A DNA stretch of 64,000 nucleotides from Myoxocephalus aenaeus (GCA_038501785.1 JBAMJR010000040.1:7060001-7124000), one strand, 5' to 3'. Shown: positions 47,025 through 60,282, counted from the stretch's first letter. A program made the numbers and translations. The notes: generated by a model not told the origin, from the letters alone.

Positions 47025-48006
47025 CTGTGTTGACTGCGAGGTTGGTGGGGGGGCTTTAAGCAAAGCGGCAGAAGAAAAGCAAAAGTTTTTGATCTATATT
47101 GGCGCCATGCTGCTGTTGTTCTGTGAGTGGGTCCCTGTTATCACAAGAATGCACGCGCACTGCGACACAATACACCATCCTGCAAGGTGTTTCACATTGT
47201 TCTAGTGATCTACAGATTTGCTGCAATGGACCAACCAAGGCAGAGCAGAGGAAGACTGCCGGCAAGTAAACGCAAACAAAACTGGATTTGAATTCCTTTT
47301 CTTTTCTTTTTTGCAGATGCTTCGACGCAGCAAAAAAACAGACTTCCGAAAGTGTGCATGCAGAATTTGATCCGATCAATTCACATTTTAAGTCCAGGCG
47401 TCTTGCACCAGATGGTGGCAAAGTTAAAGTCACGGAGCAGGTCGGATGAGGACAGTGGAGGAGGAGGATATGAGAACGGGGACAGGAGGCGGACACACAC
47501 TTGAGCGTGAGGAGATTTCTATTTGGAATCCATTTTCCAAAAGGCGTGATATTGACAAGTGTTAATACTGCAGACAGTAGTCGGCTCACAGCCTCCTCGC
47601 CTGGCTTTTTAACAGATAGACGGAGATAAGACAAGACAAGGAGGACGGGGGAGGATCTTGAAATTGAAAGAAAAAAAAATAACTGAAAGGAAACACAGAC
47701 AGTATACAAACTGACAGAAATATCCGGTTTAAAGAAAGACTTTGAATCGAGCATTTGTCTCTATGCACCTGTTAACTTTCCTAATACTTTGGGAGATTTT
47801 GTGTGGTTAAACACCCTTTTGATGTCATCAACTCTGAGCAACATGACAAGGGGAACACTTCGGAAAGAGACCAAACAACTTGCTAAGATGGACGCCGTTC
47901 GCTCATTTGAAATGCAGGTTAATGATAATGAGTGGTGGACGCACATGCAGTCAGATGACCTGTGCGAGTAGGCCGGCGGTAACGGGGGGGAAGCAGCGGC
48001 TAGACG

Positions 48007-48063
48007 GAATTAGCAAGCGAGCTAACTAGCCAGCAGTCCGCTAGTTAGCCTGCTAGCTAATTC
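48007..48063. repeat. Nested two-step palindrome
   Basis: The outer arms GAATTAGC/GCTAATTC (48007-48014, 48056-48063) and inner arms GCTAACTAG/CTAGTTAGC (48021-48029, 48041-48049) are symmetric. A 6x6 internal loop separates them and the terminal loop is 11 nt. Confidence 0.85.
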
Positions 48064-48179
48064 CACCATACTTTATTGCTACAGCTGAACCCAGTTGTCA
48101 CTCGCACTGCAAAACCTCAACTCAGTGAGTCTGTGACTTGCCGCGAGTCGGTTTAGTTCAAGTTAGCGCGCCATGGCAA

Positions 48180-48221
48180 CGGTACACAGCTCTCATCACT
48201 CGGTACACAGCTCTCATCACT
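48180..48221. repeat. 21-bp tandem duplication
   Basis: The 21-bp unit beginning cggtacacagctctcatcac occurs twice, head to tail, without mismatch. Confidence 0.85.
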
Positions 48222-48560
48222 CTGCGACAATGATTTGAATGGTGAAGTCCCTTCTTGTCCAATTTGCTACATATTAAATTAGACTGCAGACTAATACACC
48301 AACAGACCGTTCATTTTAATTCCTTCCATATGAGGTGAGTCGCTCATTTTATACCCATGCCAGGTTTCAACTGGCACAGGATGATGTCTTTTAATTGCAT
48401 TTTGTGGTGTTTTATCTTTTATGCAAAAATAATTGGACGACACCGATGACAATATACCACACTGTCTAAATTAATTGGACCCCTCGCCTCTACTTGCGTG
48501 TGAATCAAATGAAATAAAATCTGTGTGAGGAGGATGAAGGAATAAAGAGAATGTGCTTGG

Positions 48561-48562
<2 letters not shown>

Positions 48563-48615
<53 letters not shown>

Positions 48616-48671
48616 GTGTGCGCGTGTGTGTGTGTGTACGTGCGTGCGTGCGTGCGTGCGTGCGTGTGTGT
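48563..48671. repeat. Compound (GT)n / (CGTG)n microsatellite
   Basis: A GT run grades into a CGTG tetranucleotide run at about 48638-48664. All is alternating purine-pyrimidine. Confidence 0.93.
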
Positions 48672-48861
48672 GCTATGCAGTGGGGACACAGTGGTTAATT
48701 TACAGTCGCATTCCACAACCGACACAGAAACATCTGCATATGTGCACACTCACACACACACACAGGCTGCACAGTTAATGGCAGTCATTCAACATAAAAC
48801 AATTCCTTGTGGTTGAACGCAGACTGACACAAACACACACACACACACACTTTTTTTCTCC

Positions 48862-48862
48862 C

Positions 48863-48896
<34 letters not shown>
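48862..48896. repeat. (AAT)n microsatellite
   Basis: About 11 AAT units. Confidence 0.93.
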
Positions 48897-48958
48897 GGTA
48901 TTAGCAGGAAGAGGCAGACTACACAACGACTCCACTTCATTCGTTAAGACTATTTAAA

Positions 48959-48959
<1 letters not shown>

Positions 48960-48999
<40 letters not shown>

Positions 49000-49044
49000 T
49001 CGGGGAAACAGACGCATACAGTACATACATACATACATACATGC
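48960..49044. repeat. (CA)n and (CATA)n tracts
   Basis: CA run to ~48996, then catacatacatacatacatg at 49024-49043. Confidence 0.88.
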
Positions 49045-50120
49045 ATGTAGGAACATGCAAATACTCGGGTGCATATATTAGTTCAACAAACAGCCGTGGA
49101 CACACAAACCCACCCGGGCCCACGTCCATCTGCATGGAGACGCCCACGCGGACATACAAACAGATACATTAACGCGCATTAACTTTTTCCGACAGCCATC
49201 GCTCATTCAGACGGCGCAGTGCAAATCTGCGCTGAACAGAGCCGAGTGGCTGAGCCTTAATCGTTCTTAATCTGACTGAGTCTCCTCAACAGTACCCCCC
49301 CCCACCCCACCCCAAGCTCTCCAGAGTGGAGGGATTTGAGGATTTCTCAGATAAAGTAAAACCCTTAACAACTGCAGATACGCTTGTTTTTGGCACCCGT
49401 AATGGACGAATCGCATGAGGCTCTGTTTCATTTCCCCCTTTCATTTATTTCAATCTGCCTCCACTGTGTCTGGAATCGCCGCTCTCGCTGGGCCAGGCGC
49501 ACTCCCATTACGGGACAGCACTTGCTATTCTTTTTACACGTGTAGGGTGGAGAGGGCGGCCAATAATTGCAGCCGTGTAGTGAGAGTTTTCCCAATTAAG
49601 CGGGAGAAGTGAGTCATGCCTCTCACTCCAAACACCTATTATAAGGCGGTAAGTGGCCGGAGCAAGTCGACACCTCGGAGACCTTAATCTTTAATTTTTT
49701 ATAACTTATTTTTGCGAAATTGAATCTGCCCGAAAATAGCTTACATTTAGTCAAAAGAACTGCTGCCATTTCAGGAGAGCGCTTCACCAAAATGGTACAA
49801 AGTAACAAGCATGCTGAAGAGACGATATTTTTTGCTGTTGTTGTTTTTACAGTTGAGTTAAATATATTTGTATCATTCATCCTGTTTTGTACCTCTGCAT
49901 CTCTATCGTGTCATACGCCAGGAGAGGCTAGAAGCCCTCCAATCTACTCGACCACAACAAAATATAATTCACACGGTATCAGAGTTGTTGAAAAGCCGAT
50001 TGGTTTTGTTTTGGATTCTTTATCTGCAGAAATGTCAATGGCAACTTTAGTCCATCGAATGGTGAGTGTGCCATCACCTCTTTGACGCCACAAACACTTC
50101 GCTCCGTCAACTGGTACCTG

Positions 50121-50121
<1 letters not shown>

Positions 50122-50154
<33 letters not shown>
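50122..50154. repeat. (GT)n microsatellite
   Basis: Perfect GT run. Confidence 0.95.
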
Positions 50155-50157
<3 letters not shown>

Positions 50158-50372
50158 CCTCAGAGTAAAAGGGCAGTGCAGCTATTCAAACTACTCTTAC
50201 ACTAGTAGAAACAAACAGTCTCCTTTATACAAATAGACATACAGTAATTGTCCAACGGGGTGAACGTCTGTCAACAGGTGCTGAGGGCTGGTAGGATTGT
50301 GTGAGAGGCAGAGAGACGGGAGGCGGAGAGATTTCAGACTGATTTCAGACAAAAATAAAAGAGAAATTACTC

Positions 50373-50404
50373 TGCAGTTGTATCATTCTCATGATACAAC
50401 TGCA
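50373..50404. repeat. Perfect 14-bp hairpin, 4-nt loop
   Basis: tgcagttgtatcat and atgatacaactgca flank the loop tctc. Just upstream is a short direct repeat of gatttcagact (about 50330-50350). Confidence 0.9.
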
Positions 50405-50422
50405 ATGAAGTGTGTGTGCTAC

Positions 50423-50426
<4 letters not shown>

Positions 50427-50463
<37 letters not shown>
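50427..50463. repeat. (TG)n microsatellite
   Basis: Perfect TG run. Confidence 0.95.
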
Positions 50464-50465
<2 letters not shown>

Positions 50466-52847
50466 TCTCCAAAGAGGGGACCCTGCAGCTAAAGCCATTT
50501 AGAGGGGCTTTAAGTGCTTGAATAGGGCTTGAAACACAGTTCTTTATCAGGGAATTTGGCGTAGATAATCGAAGCTGGCTCCCATCCGCAGAAGAGCAAT
50601 TTTGCAGTTTGCAAAAAAAAAGGGAGGGGGAGAGCAGCAAAGGATGGAGAGATAGAGAGAAAGAGAATATAAGAGCAGAAAACTCCGCATTGGAATCAGA
50701 ATGTTTGTGTGTACGTCATATGCAAATAAAAAACGGTAGAGAAAGATTGACACAAGGACAAAAGAGGAGAGTTGCTACTGTTGCTGATAGATCTGTGCGG
50801 AGCCAGATGGGAAGCTGAGTGCACGCTGTAGTTTCATAACTGGAGGCGAGAGGAACATCAGCATCTATCTTGGTTGAGAGACTTTGTATACTCCAATACT
50901 GTTAAATTGTCATGGCGGTGCCGTAACGCCGCCTATGAACTGGGGCTGTTCGCACAAATATCCAGCCGCCATCGAGGAGGGCGGGGCCGTAAACGGTTCT
51001 GCGTAGGACCCAAGCGGCGCCGGGTCAAACATCAAGCCCTCTTTTAATTAAGAGTCGGATCTTGAACTCTTCGAGCCAAGGGCCAGATACATTTTTCAGG
51101 AAGGAAAATGCAAAGTTAGTCCGGCCCAGACGTGTTTTCAAGCGACCGTTTTGGAGACTTTAATTTCCTCCTGTAGGTGTCGGGTGATTGAGGGTGAGCA
51201 GAGTGTAACATGATGCAGCGCAGATCCAAAAGAAACTCAACGCTGCTACAATGAAGATTTAGAATAGAATAGATGTTTAATGTCCACCAGGGATTTGTCC
51301 TTGGCTCACCAAAGAAACTACGTGAAAAAATATCAGACAAGCAGTTTGTAAAACACAGAAAGAAACAAGGTCACATTACGCACTGAAGCAGTTCATGTCA
51401 ACGTCTGTGGCCGACCGTTTTGCTTGCCATTGACAGAATGCGAGAGAGTTTATTCTTAAATCTACAGTTTATCTACAGTGTGCAGGCCGGAAGGTAGAAA
51501 GATCACAGACTTTAAACAAACCAAATGATGTGGATTGGGGACCAATCTACTACAGATTTTAGTTGATAATGTACTACACTATCTATATCAGTAAATTAGG
51601 ATGAGTCTGACCTGTGTTTGCAAACACTTATTTAAGTGACATCTTTGTCCACAGGTGGCTTGCTTTGAGCTTACCGACTTCATAATGTACTGTTCAACTG
51701 AGCGAGCGAGTCCACTCTGCTGTCAGTGCAGCTCTGAACACAGTCAGCGCACTTCAATCATTTAAAGAGGTAATAAGAGGTTAAAATAACTGCGGAGGCT
51801 GCAGATGATCACGGTGAAAGCCTTTTGGCTCTTAAGTGTAACCACAACAGAGAAAAAGATTAACAGCGGCCATAAGCCAAATGCTGTAAAATGTTGGTAA
51901 TCGTCTACTCCACCAGACACTCTGGCAGGTCACCAACCACCATTTGAAGGACCTTTATAGTTATACAAAAAATTATAAAGAAAATCACGCTGCTTGGTAA
52001 AATTGTAAAAGCAGTGGGCAGATGCATCTGCTGCGGTTTGCTGCAGACTGAAGAGGACGTTTTCATTTTGTGGAGCTATCCCGGTGGAATACAGTGTTAT
52101 AATACAGTGTTGCAGAAATGAGTCCAAAACCCTGAAAAATGAGTTACGCGCTTCTGGTGTCCTCGTCTTGAAGTCAGTAGGGTCTCTCGTTGGATTCTTG
52201 GATAGCTTCCTGGAATAAAGTCTGTGGTTAACACAAAGCTTAAAAGGTCTACCTCTCTTGACTTTTGAAGCCTTCACAATTTTTTTTTTAAATGGTTGCG
52301 AACAAGTGACTGAATGAGACTTTACGCCCAAAAACTAGTCCAACTTTAGCGGGACCGCCTCTGTGACTGTCCAACACGTTCTCACGCCGGTGCTTCAAAT
52401 GCAGCCGCTCGGAGAAGAGCGTGGTTAACGTTAACTTGACTGACTCGACTAAATATCAACTTCACTATTGGTTCCACATGGGACACGAACAGACAAAAGT
52501 CCTATGTTTTTTCCCACCTTCCGTGGACCGCGATCTTACACCCGCAACCTGTAAAACACAAAGAGGTATGTGCAGGTAGGTTTATGCGTCCATGTTCCCT
52601 CACTCTCGTTCATGGTGCTATTTATGCTTCTAATCCTCTCTTCAAAGCCTGTGTGTCTTGACTGCTGGATTTCGTTGGCTCGTCGTACTTTTTGACACAC
52701 ATACCACACAGGAGATAACGCAACTGCTCTTCCTGCTGCCTACGTTGCAGATGCCAAGCACACGGAGGAGGAATATCACACTTGATTAAACACTGCCACT
52801 TGAATCCGCCGCACACCTACGCAGACCTACACCTACACACACTCTCA

Positions 52848-52853
<6 letters not shown>

Positions 52854-52905
<52 letters not shown>
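52854..52905. repeat. (CA)n microsatellite
   Basis: About 26 CA repeats; opposite phase to the GT run at 53002. Confidence 0.95.
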
Positions 52906-52909
<4 letters not shown>

Positions 52910-53000
52910 TATGCATACCTTAGGGCGAAAAGGACGCATTCCAAACACACTCTCAGCCAAAGCTGCCTTCATCCGAGTGTGAGGCGGTGCGTGCTGCTGC

Positions 53001-53001
<1 letters not shown>

Positions 53002-53062
<61 letters not shown>
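53002..53062. repeat. (GT)n microsatellite
   Basis: About 30 GT repeats. Confidence 0.95.
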
Positions 53063-53063
<1 letters not shown>

Positions 53064-53187
53064 ATCTATCCGTATGTCATCTCTCCTCTGATGTGACCTT
53101 TACACACAGATATTTTCTTCCCGCCCTGCCTGCAACACTGCTAACACAATTACACTGGGCTAATGAACAGAGGACCCTGATAAAGTG

Positions 53188-53189
<2 letters not shown>

Positions 53190-53229
<40 letters not shown>
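53190..53229. repeat. (CA)n microsatellite
   Basis: CA run ending with a cgcaca variant. Confidence 0.93.
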
Positions 53230-53230
<1 letters not shown>

Positions 53231-55319
53231 TTTCCTCCATGCATATCAATCTCCCTGTAAAGGCTACATTTGCATCTTTAATATAAAGGGAAGTGCTTAT
53301 TAAAGTGCACACAGCCGTTCGGATCAGATGGAGGAAGAGCTCATCAGAATCCGGAGCGTTTAACCCCTCGCGCTCCTCCTCTCTTCTTGTTAAACCCAAC
53401 CTTCCTTTCTCCTCACAGATGCGTCCACAAGGGCCAGAGCCATAAAACCGCTGTGCTCGTCAAAATGAATGCGGGGTGACGTCTTGAATAAACGCTTTTG
53501 TTTGCATGCGGAGCCGTCCAAAAACCCACAAAAAATAATCAATTTGCATTCAACAAAACGGAGAAGAGCAGCGCAGGCTTGTTGCTCTCCTCTTAATAAA
53601 CGACTGAAACAATTTTAAATTGTTGTTCCGTCATCCATTAATCCACTAAAGCAGTAATTATGCCGCTTGTTAGTGGAGTGTTTTGGTAATCAGCGCTCGG
53701 CAGACAATGCGGTTATGGAGGCTTTGTGAGTAAATCTTCAGTGTGAAAGCGGTCACATTAACATGCTGAATATCAGCGGCAGCTTTTATTTTTTCGAGTA
53801 TCAATACTGACATTTAGTGAGCGTGCGTGTGTGCGTCGGTTAAACCATACAAAACTTCCACGCCTGAACGGCTTTTTACAGCAGTTAGTTAATAACGATA
53901 ATGCTGCAAGGAAGCATAGCTGACTGAGGAGCTCTTCACCTGAAATGATCCCACTGTGACGTTTTTGATTAGATTGCAGCACCGGTATGAATACTTTTGT
54001 TTCATTAGTGCTAGCACTAATATTTACTAAATGCTCTCGGAGGGCTTTTCCGCGGTAATATTCGGTGAGAGCCGAGGAAAGCTCTTTGAAACGGGTTGGG
54101 TCGCCGGGCTCTTGTGCAGGCGGAGGAACTAGTTTCACGTATGACGGCCAGGGAATTGACAGATTAAAACGCAAGATGCATTTATTTAACCAGCCAACTA
54201 AAAACCAACCTTTGCCTCTTGAATGAAGGCTAAAACATATGTCTCTCTGCTCTTGTATGATCAGTGTCCTTAGAGAACATGTCTAACCTACGCTCACTTC
54301 CTGTCGTAATATATTCTAATGAAGTGGCTGTCAGAGTAGTCTCTATAAACCCTGGGTGTCCCTGAGGGAGGAGGGGGAGATCCAGCATCTCTGAAACAGA
54401 AAAACTACACTATAATTGAATTCTCTTTAAACGTTTCCATTTAGAAAAATGTACGCTGTTTTTTCTCTTCACATGTCACTCCCAGCGCCACGATCTTCCC
54501 ATTTACATTTTGGACGGATGCATAATTCGCTTCAGTCCTGTTTGACACTAAATCAACACCAGACCTCTTTTCCTTATGAGGTCCCTGGGACAAAATCCTC
54601 TCAAATGGGGGTCCGGAGCCTAACTTGTCTTTACACAGGAGGCCGCGATGAGAACATTGAAGAAACTCCGCTCTAATTCCTTTGCTAATCAAATCTGGTT
54701 CTAAATATCTGACATGAGGTTACGGTCACCGACATAGAGGAGGGGGTGATCTTAAGGCGTCGCATTGGCGTGATTGCGATTGGACGGGATGCTGGGTTGC
54801 AGAGTCTGGTTCTGATTATCACGTCTGTGAACTGACAGCATTCCAGCGCGCCTGCAGGGCCACGGCCTCACGGGAGGGGGAGGATTAACCACTGCGCACG
54901 TGTTCCTCTCATCCTATGGGGCTTTCATTTTGACGGAACAAAGGAGGAGCTGATGCTCGCGTGTAGATGATGGTTAACCCTACTTCTCAACGAGCCAGCC
55001 CTGAAGGCCCTGGTGCTGGCAACCATCAGCTCTGCAGAAGAGTCTTTGATTGCTGAGCTGAATCACTGCGAGCTCCAGGGCTGCTGCTGCTGCTGCTCTG
55101 CAGCTGAACATGACCTCTGACCTCCCAGTGGGCTAGTGAAAAGAACATTTCCCCAGCAGGAGTACTAAAGTATCACAATGGTGTTGTTGCAGTCTAATGG
55201 CGTGTAGGACGGCCCGGCGGCTAGTTTCTTTGTGGTCCAAAGCAAACGGACCAACCACAGGAGTTCATGATGGTATACGTGACTTTAGTATGACTTCAAA
55301 AGCTGAAGGCTACTGCTTT

Positions 55320-55415
55320 AACTTTTCATTTGTGTCTTGCTTTTGGCAACACTGTGGACAAAGGTGGTAGTGTTTCTGAGCACCAGCGTCCCAGTATAGG
55401 AAACCTCTCATTTTA
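55320..55415. repeat. Dispersed repeat family B, short copy
   Basis: This ~90-bp block resembles 31495-31570 in the same orientation: cttttggc, tgtggacaaaggtggtagtg, agcaccagcgtccc. Flanking similarity fades quickly. Confidence 0.4.
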
Positions 55416-55499
55416 CGGCAGCAGGTTTCAGACTTCAGCTACGAGAAGCCCCGGTTCTGGTGCTCCCAGCAATATGGCCTGGGCCTCACGATGAAGTTT

Positions 55500-55640
55500 T
55501 TAGCTCCCAGCGGGGCCGAAGCTCTCCTCCTGGCTCAAGGTGGAGCCGCTGGTGCCGGGCGTGGAGCGCCACGCCTCCAACGCGAGCTCCGACTGCAGGT
55601 CGAGGGAAGCCACCCGCTGGAGTCTGAGCCAACAGAGTTT
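55500..55640. other. GC-rich block with codon-like periodicity (possible exon)
   Basis: In one phase, roughly 41 of 45 consecutive every-third positions are G or C, against about 60% in the other two phases. That pattern suits wobble positions of a real reading frame. Two frames share this wobble phase. The minus-strand frame ends ...LSQEESFGPAGS and then a TAA stop, and has an acceptor-like ctctgttggctcag upstream. The plus-strand frame reads ...SSWLKVEPLVPGVERH. Neither is recognised. It could be a terminal exon of an unknown gene, a retroposed fragment or chance. Confidence 0.35.
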
Positions 55641-56140
55641 CTTTGTCTGCTTTCGAGGGGAGTCAAACCCAGTGGCCTTGGTGACAAGCGTCAAGAACAA
55701 GCGGCAATTCCGGTCCTGTTTCCGCCCCACAGAAGGAAGCAGCTCGACTGCTAAAATCTGCTGCTCAATATAAATATGTCAATATCTTTAAAACTATATA
55801 AGATAGCAACAAGCTCTTGATACTACTGGTGCAAAAACATTGATTAATTAACGTAATTATAGGCGTCATTTAATAAGGCAGTCTCGTTTGTTTCTAGTGC
55901 AGGTCAGTTTTTTAGGAGAATGACCGTGTATCAAGGGTTCAAATTCGTGGCTGGTGATGACAACGCATCATGAAGCTGACAAGGCAAGATTTCAAGCGGG
56001 ACAGGTAGAGTGAAGCTGACACAGCGAAGCCATAAAACTACTGGGAGGAGACCAGTGTTCACCTTTGGTCCACGGTAATAAACCCATAATGACCTGCAAA
56101 CACAGGAACTGATACTCTCTGTCTCTCACTGCTACTACCT

Positions 56141-56167
56141 CACACACACACACACACACACGCACAC
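56141..56167. repeat. (CA)n microsatellite
   Basis: CA run with a cgca variant at its end. Confidence 0.92.
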
Positions 56168-59100
56168 TAACACCTGAAAGAAACGCTTGTTTCCTCGTCC
56201 CATTAACTCTCCCAAACACACACTTGAATGGCTTCACTCCACAGCAGCATATGGACTTGGCCTTGTGCAGATGAATCGACACACATTACGATTCTGAACA
56301 CAATCTCGTGCCTCTCTCGTTAACGCAACATCTTAACTCCGACCCTGCCGCCACGCTCTCTGGCGGCACACGTTCATCTCAGGCACGGGGACTTGAAGGC
56401 CTGTTGCACTTTCTGTAGCGCTGCTATAGATATTTGTGATTTGCTCTTGTTAACCTTAAAGCAATATTTCAGTGTGTTGCAGAGCGGTGGTGTATATTTT
56501 GGCAGGCACACGCCCACGGGGTCCATAAATAATCAGCTGCATATGTTAGCTGTCCTGGTTGAGAGTGGTGATGTATTGGAACTCGCCTTCCTCTTGCTTT
56601 TCTTTCAGCGTGGAAAATCATAATTCAAGTGGGTACAAAATAAAAAAGCTGAATTATAGGGTTTTGGCTGGCGTTATTGTTGCTTCTTGCCCCTCTTGAG
56701 AAATTACAATAATAACTCATCATAATGACACAAAGACAGGCAAAAAACAAATGACAGTAACATTATAATTGGAGAATATCAACAAATTATTTAACAAATA
56801 CACAACATGAAATAAGTCTCTGAAACGAATGAAGAAAAAACTATAAATACTGCCAGAAAAATTTACCAAATTAAAAAAGTAGAATGCGGACCATCCCACT
56901 CAAACAAGAACAGCTTCTTAAATTTGTTTTCAAAAGAAATTTGAAGGTATAGATAAAAAATAAGGAAACAACGCAGTCCTTGACCGTACTAATCTTGACC
57001 GGTCGGTGCAGCTCACGCCGGAGAAGGAAAACACTGTTGCGCTGTGAAATATCAGTGTCGCTCATATCAGACCTGCTGCTGCTGAATAAATATTCAGTCG
57101 GACTGTGTTACAGCTGGAGTCCTCCCGATACTGCTGTTAAACAGTTTTTGCTTCGGGCATGTGGAGGGTCAGCGAGGGCGTGAGAGCACAGGCGGGCTCC
57201 CGGCCGCGAGAAAGAGAGCGACCGAGACTGAAGGGATCGCATCTCTCTTGCTCCGAGGCAGCGATCCAATACTGTAAACACGCCGTCTCCCGTTAACCTG
57301 GGAGACACGGACGCTGAGGGAAGAGATTTTCAGAAGAGTTCACGGGGTTACTGACGCCGCAGTTCATCTCGACAAGTCCTTTAGTGTTTAGTCGTAAACT
57401 CGCAAGAGTTCCTTCGCTCACTTAATAGTCCCGAAACACTGCTGCTTCCTGGAAAATTTGCAACCTCATGCTGTAGTCCAACCTGTGAAGTCCTCACGAA
57501 TCACAGGACGTCCCTGTGGCTAAGGGGTCAACTCCCCCCCCCCCATCGTTTCCTGTCATCTCTGCTGACATTACCTAATAAAGGCATTGCATGTCAAAAT
57601 AATATCTTTTTTAATGCATTTTTCAACAATCAAACTGCTTTTCTCTCCAGAATTGATCACCAATTTGTACGGTTTAGAATCGCTCCTATCATGCCGTTTG
57701 AACAGGAAATGCATCGCATCAAGGGAGCAATGACACTCTCCCATGAGACCTCAGAGCGTCAAATATGTGGCCACCATGTCAGAAACAACTTTTTGCACGT
57801 CGTATAGTCCTAATATCTCCTTCAGTCTGCTTTTTTCATTCACTGAATTGTCAAAAACATTCCTGAAAGAAGTGGATTTCCTCCAAACATAATGCCTTAT
57901 CTGATCCGTCTGAGTTAACATCGTTATCATGGAGAGACTCAACATGACTGCAGCGCTCGCCTCCGGGTTAAAAAACTATATAATGAGCAGCATTTTATGG
58001 AGTACAACTCACCCACTGAGTCAGTATCCGAAACTGCACAAAGCCAATGATGTGACTCATCACTTTGTACGAGCAGCAGACTGTCAGCAGATTTTAATTA
58101 AGCAAAGATGTGTCTTCATGAGCTGTTGCAAAAGGAGCAGAATTATCATTTGCTCAGCCATAACCAGCGTGCCAACGTTTCTGGTTGCGACGTTCGACTG
58201 AAGCGCTGTGAAGACGACGAGGAGCCGCTCATAAAGCACTGTTGAGTTATCAAGGTGACTAGTTATCATAGCTGGCCTTCCAAGTCCAAATTAGAGCCAT
58301 AAACCACAGACATTGGAGGACAGCGAGTTAGCTGGCCTGCTGGATTCCCTTGACCATGAATGCTGTGGTCATATTTCATATCAAACCCAAACATCTGCCT
58401 GTAGCGAGTTTGGGATGACCAAAAAGGTTCTCCAGTTAGCCTTATCCAATAAGAATATGTCTTCGGAGCAACTTGTTGCCTTTGTTCAACTAATACCAAC
58501 CAATGGAATTGTTTTATTTGCCAGGACTTCTTGGCACAGAATGACGTGCCATATTGCAATTATTTTTTTGCAATCATCATATCTGTTGCTGATGCCAGTG
58601 TTAAGAGAAGTGATAGCTTCTATCAAAAGCCTTGCTTTCCAAATTTCAAGTCGTTTGGAGCGTTATACTTTTTTTCTTTCTGGTACCTGGCAATGGCCAA
58701 CTGTCTTCTCACAGTTTATTTCAGCATAAGCTTTTTGAACATTTCATTGACAGGGTGCTAGAGAACTGTTAACACATTTAATGGTACTTTTTTAATTTTA
58801 ATTTTTTTTATTCTGATTGAATGGCTCTGCTTCTACCTAAATACATACAGTCCTGTCAGGTGGCCACACCAGTATTTTTTCTTGAAGAAGAAGAAAAAAA
58901 TAGTACAGGGAAATGCAGGAATGATAGGAAGTATATATGTAGTCTTCAGCAGCTTCTCTCACGCAGGGTTGTCACGATAACAGAAATGTAGTAGTCCACA
59001 CCAATCCAAGTGAAATGCCACCAATCTTGTTAGATCCTTTTTGACACGATGGTAATAAACAAGAACAAAACTAAAAACACAAAACAGAGACTGTTTAATC

Positions 59101-60255
59101 ACCCTTTGCATATTTGTATTTGCTAATTCATTGAAAAAACATCAAAATGTTATAATTTGCCGTTGCCTTACACACATTTTTTACTGAATCGAGCTTAAAA
59201 GCATCATAATGTAAGCCTTCAGACGTCATCTGTTAGCGTCGTCATTTAGCCAAGCAGGACTGTTCTGCCCACTAGCTGCTAACGGCTAATGCTAACTCGC
59301 TCTTTCGGCCAATTTCAACACATATTTGTTGTTCCCAATTAAGCGTCATCAGGAAAATGTTACGATCCCTAATCCAAGGCCTGTACCGTTTGCCTAAAAC
59401 TGCAGTATACTGCACAAAGTCACGTCACGTCACCTTCTGAAATTGTTTCAATGTGCAAATGAGGCATTCTCTTATGCTACTCTTTGATGAATTTAGGAGA
59501 AATCTCCAGCCAATAGACGAACTGTAGTAAAAAATAAAAACCTAAATGTATATTTCTTACGTTATTTCTCTCCGCTTGTCTGAAATTAGATATGGAAGCA
59601 AAATGACCCATACTCTCTAATTTGACTAGTGCATGAAAGGCAATGTTTTGCCTGGGGTGTCTTGCCTTAAAAAAAAAATCAGCAACATCTGTCCAAAAAG
59701 ATCCGTCCTTAAACCGTGGGAGACTGGGAAAAAGTGAGAAAGAGAGAAGGAGAGCTCCGAAAGACTGTAAAAACAAGTTCCATTTGCGGCGATAAAATCT
59801 GTTAATCTGGCGGTGCCGGGCCCCCCTCGCCGTATATCGGCCCCATTTGTTTCCCTAAAGGAGCTCTGGAGTGGGGTAACGCTCTCAGCTCGACATCTCA
59901 CTCACGCAGGGAGAACCAGATGTTTGAACTGCTCGCCGCATTCGAGCGGTAATCCCCTCCGCCGTGTCATCGCGGCTGACGCAGACTTTTCGCCGGCGGG
60001 TACACATTTCACGTAAACAAGACGTCAGCAGACATTAAATGCGAAAGGCATTATCAACGCGCAAATGTCAAACATCCGACTGCTCGGAAAGCAACGGAGT
60101 TGATGTCTAAACAGCGCAGCAGACAGGGGAAGTAGCTTGCATGCAGAAGAGGGTTGACAGAACTGGATTAGCATAGAGCACATGTGCACGTGTGAGCGTG
60201 CACGCGTGGGAGGGCAACCTAGGGCACAGGCTTGAATGGAGACGTGCGTCTTTGC

Positions 60256-60282
60256 GTGTGTGTGTGTGTGTGTGTGTGTGTG
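60256..60282. repeat. (GT)n microsatellite
   Basis: Perfect GT run. Confidence 0.93.

Noticed and set aside
47056..47754. Minus-strand open frame of 232 codons, the second longest in the window
   Set aside because: No recognisable domain, no codon bias, cysteine- and leucine-rich low-complexity composition, and it begins and ends in intergenic-like DNA; treated as chance.
53773..54174. Minus-strand open frame of 133 codons
   Set aside because: No recognised homology, no wobble bias, no exon-like boundaries.
57100..57340. CpG-containing GC-rich patch as a possible plxna1 promoter
   Set aside because: Short, no initiator or splice donor in the right orientation that I could support, and ~14 kb from the first coding exon.
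58313..58729. Plus-strand open frame of 138 codons with an overlapping 97-codon minus frame
   Set aside because: No family recognised and no wobble bias; overlapping open frames on both strands suggest a chance stop-poor stretch.
58965..59375. Possible transposon starting cagggttgtcacgataac and ending near acgatccctaat
   Set aside because: The two ends are not good inverted repeats of each other and no target duplication could be found.
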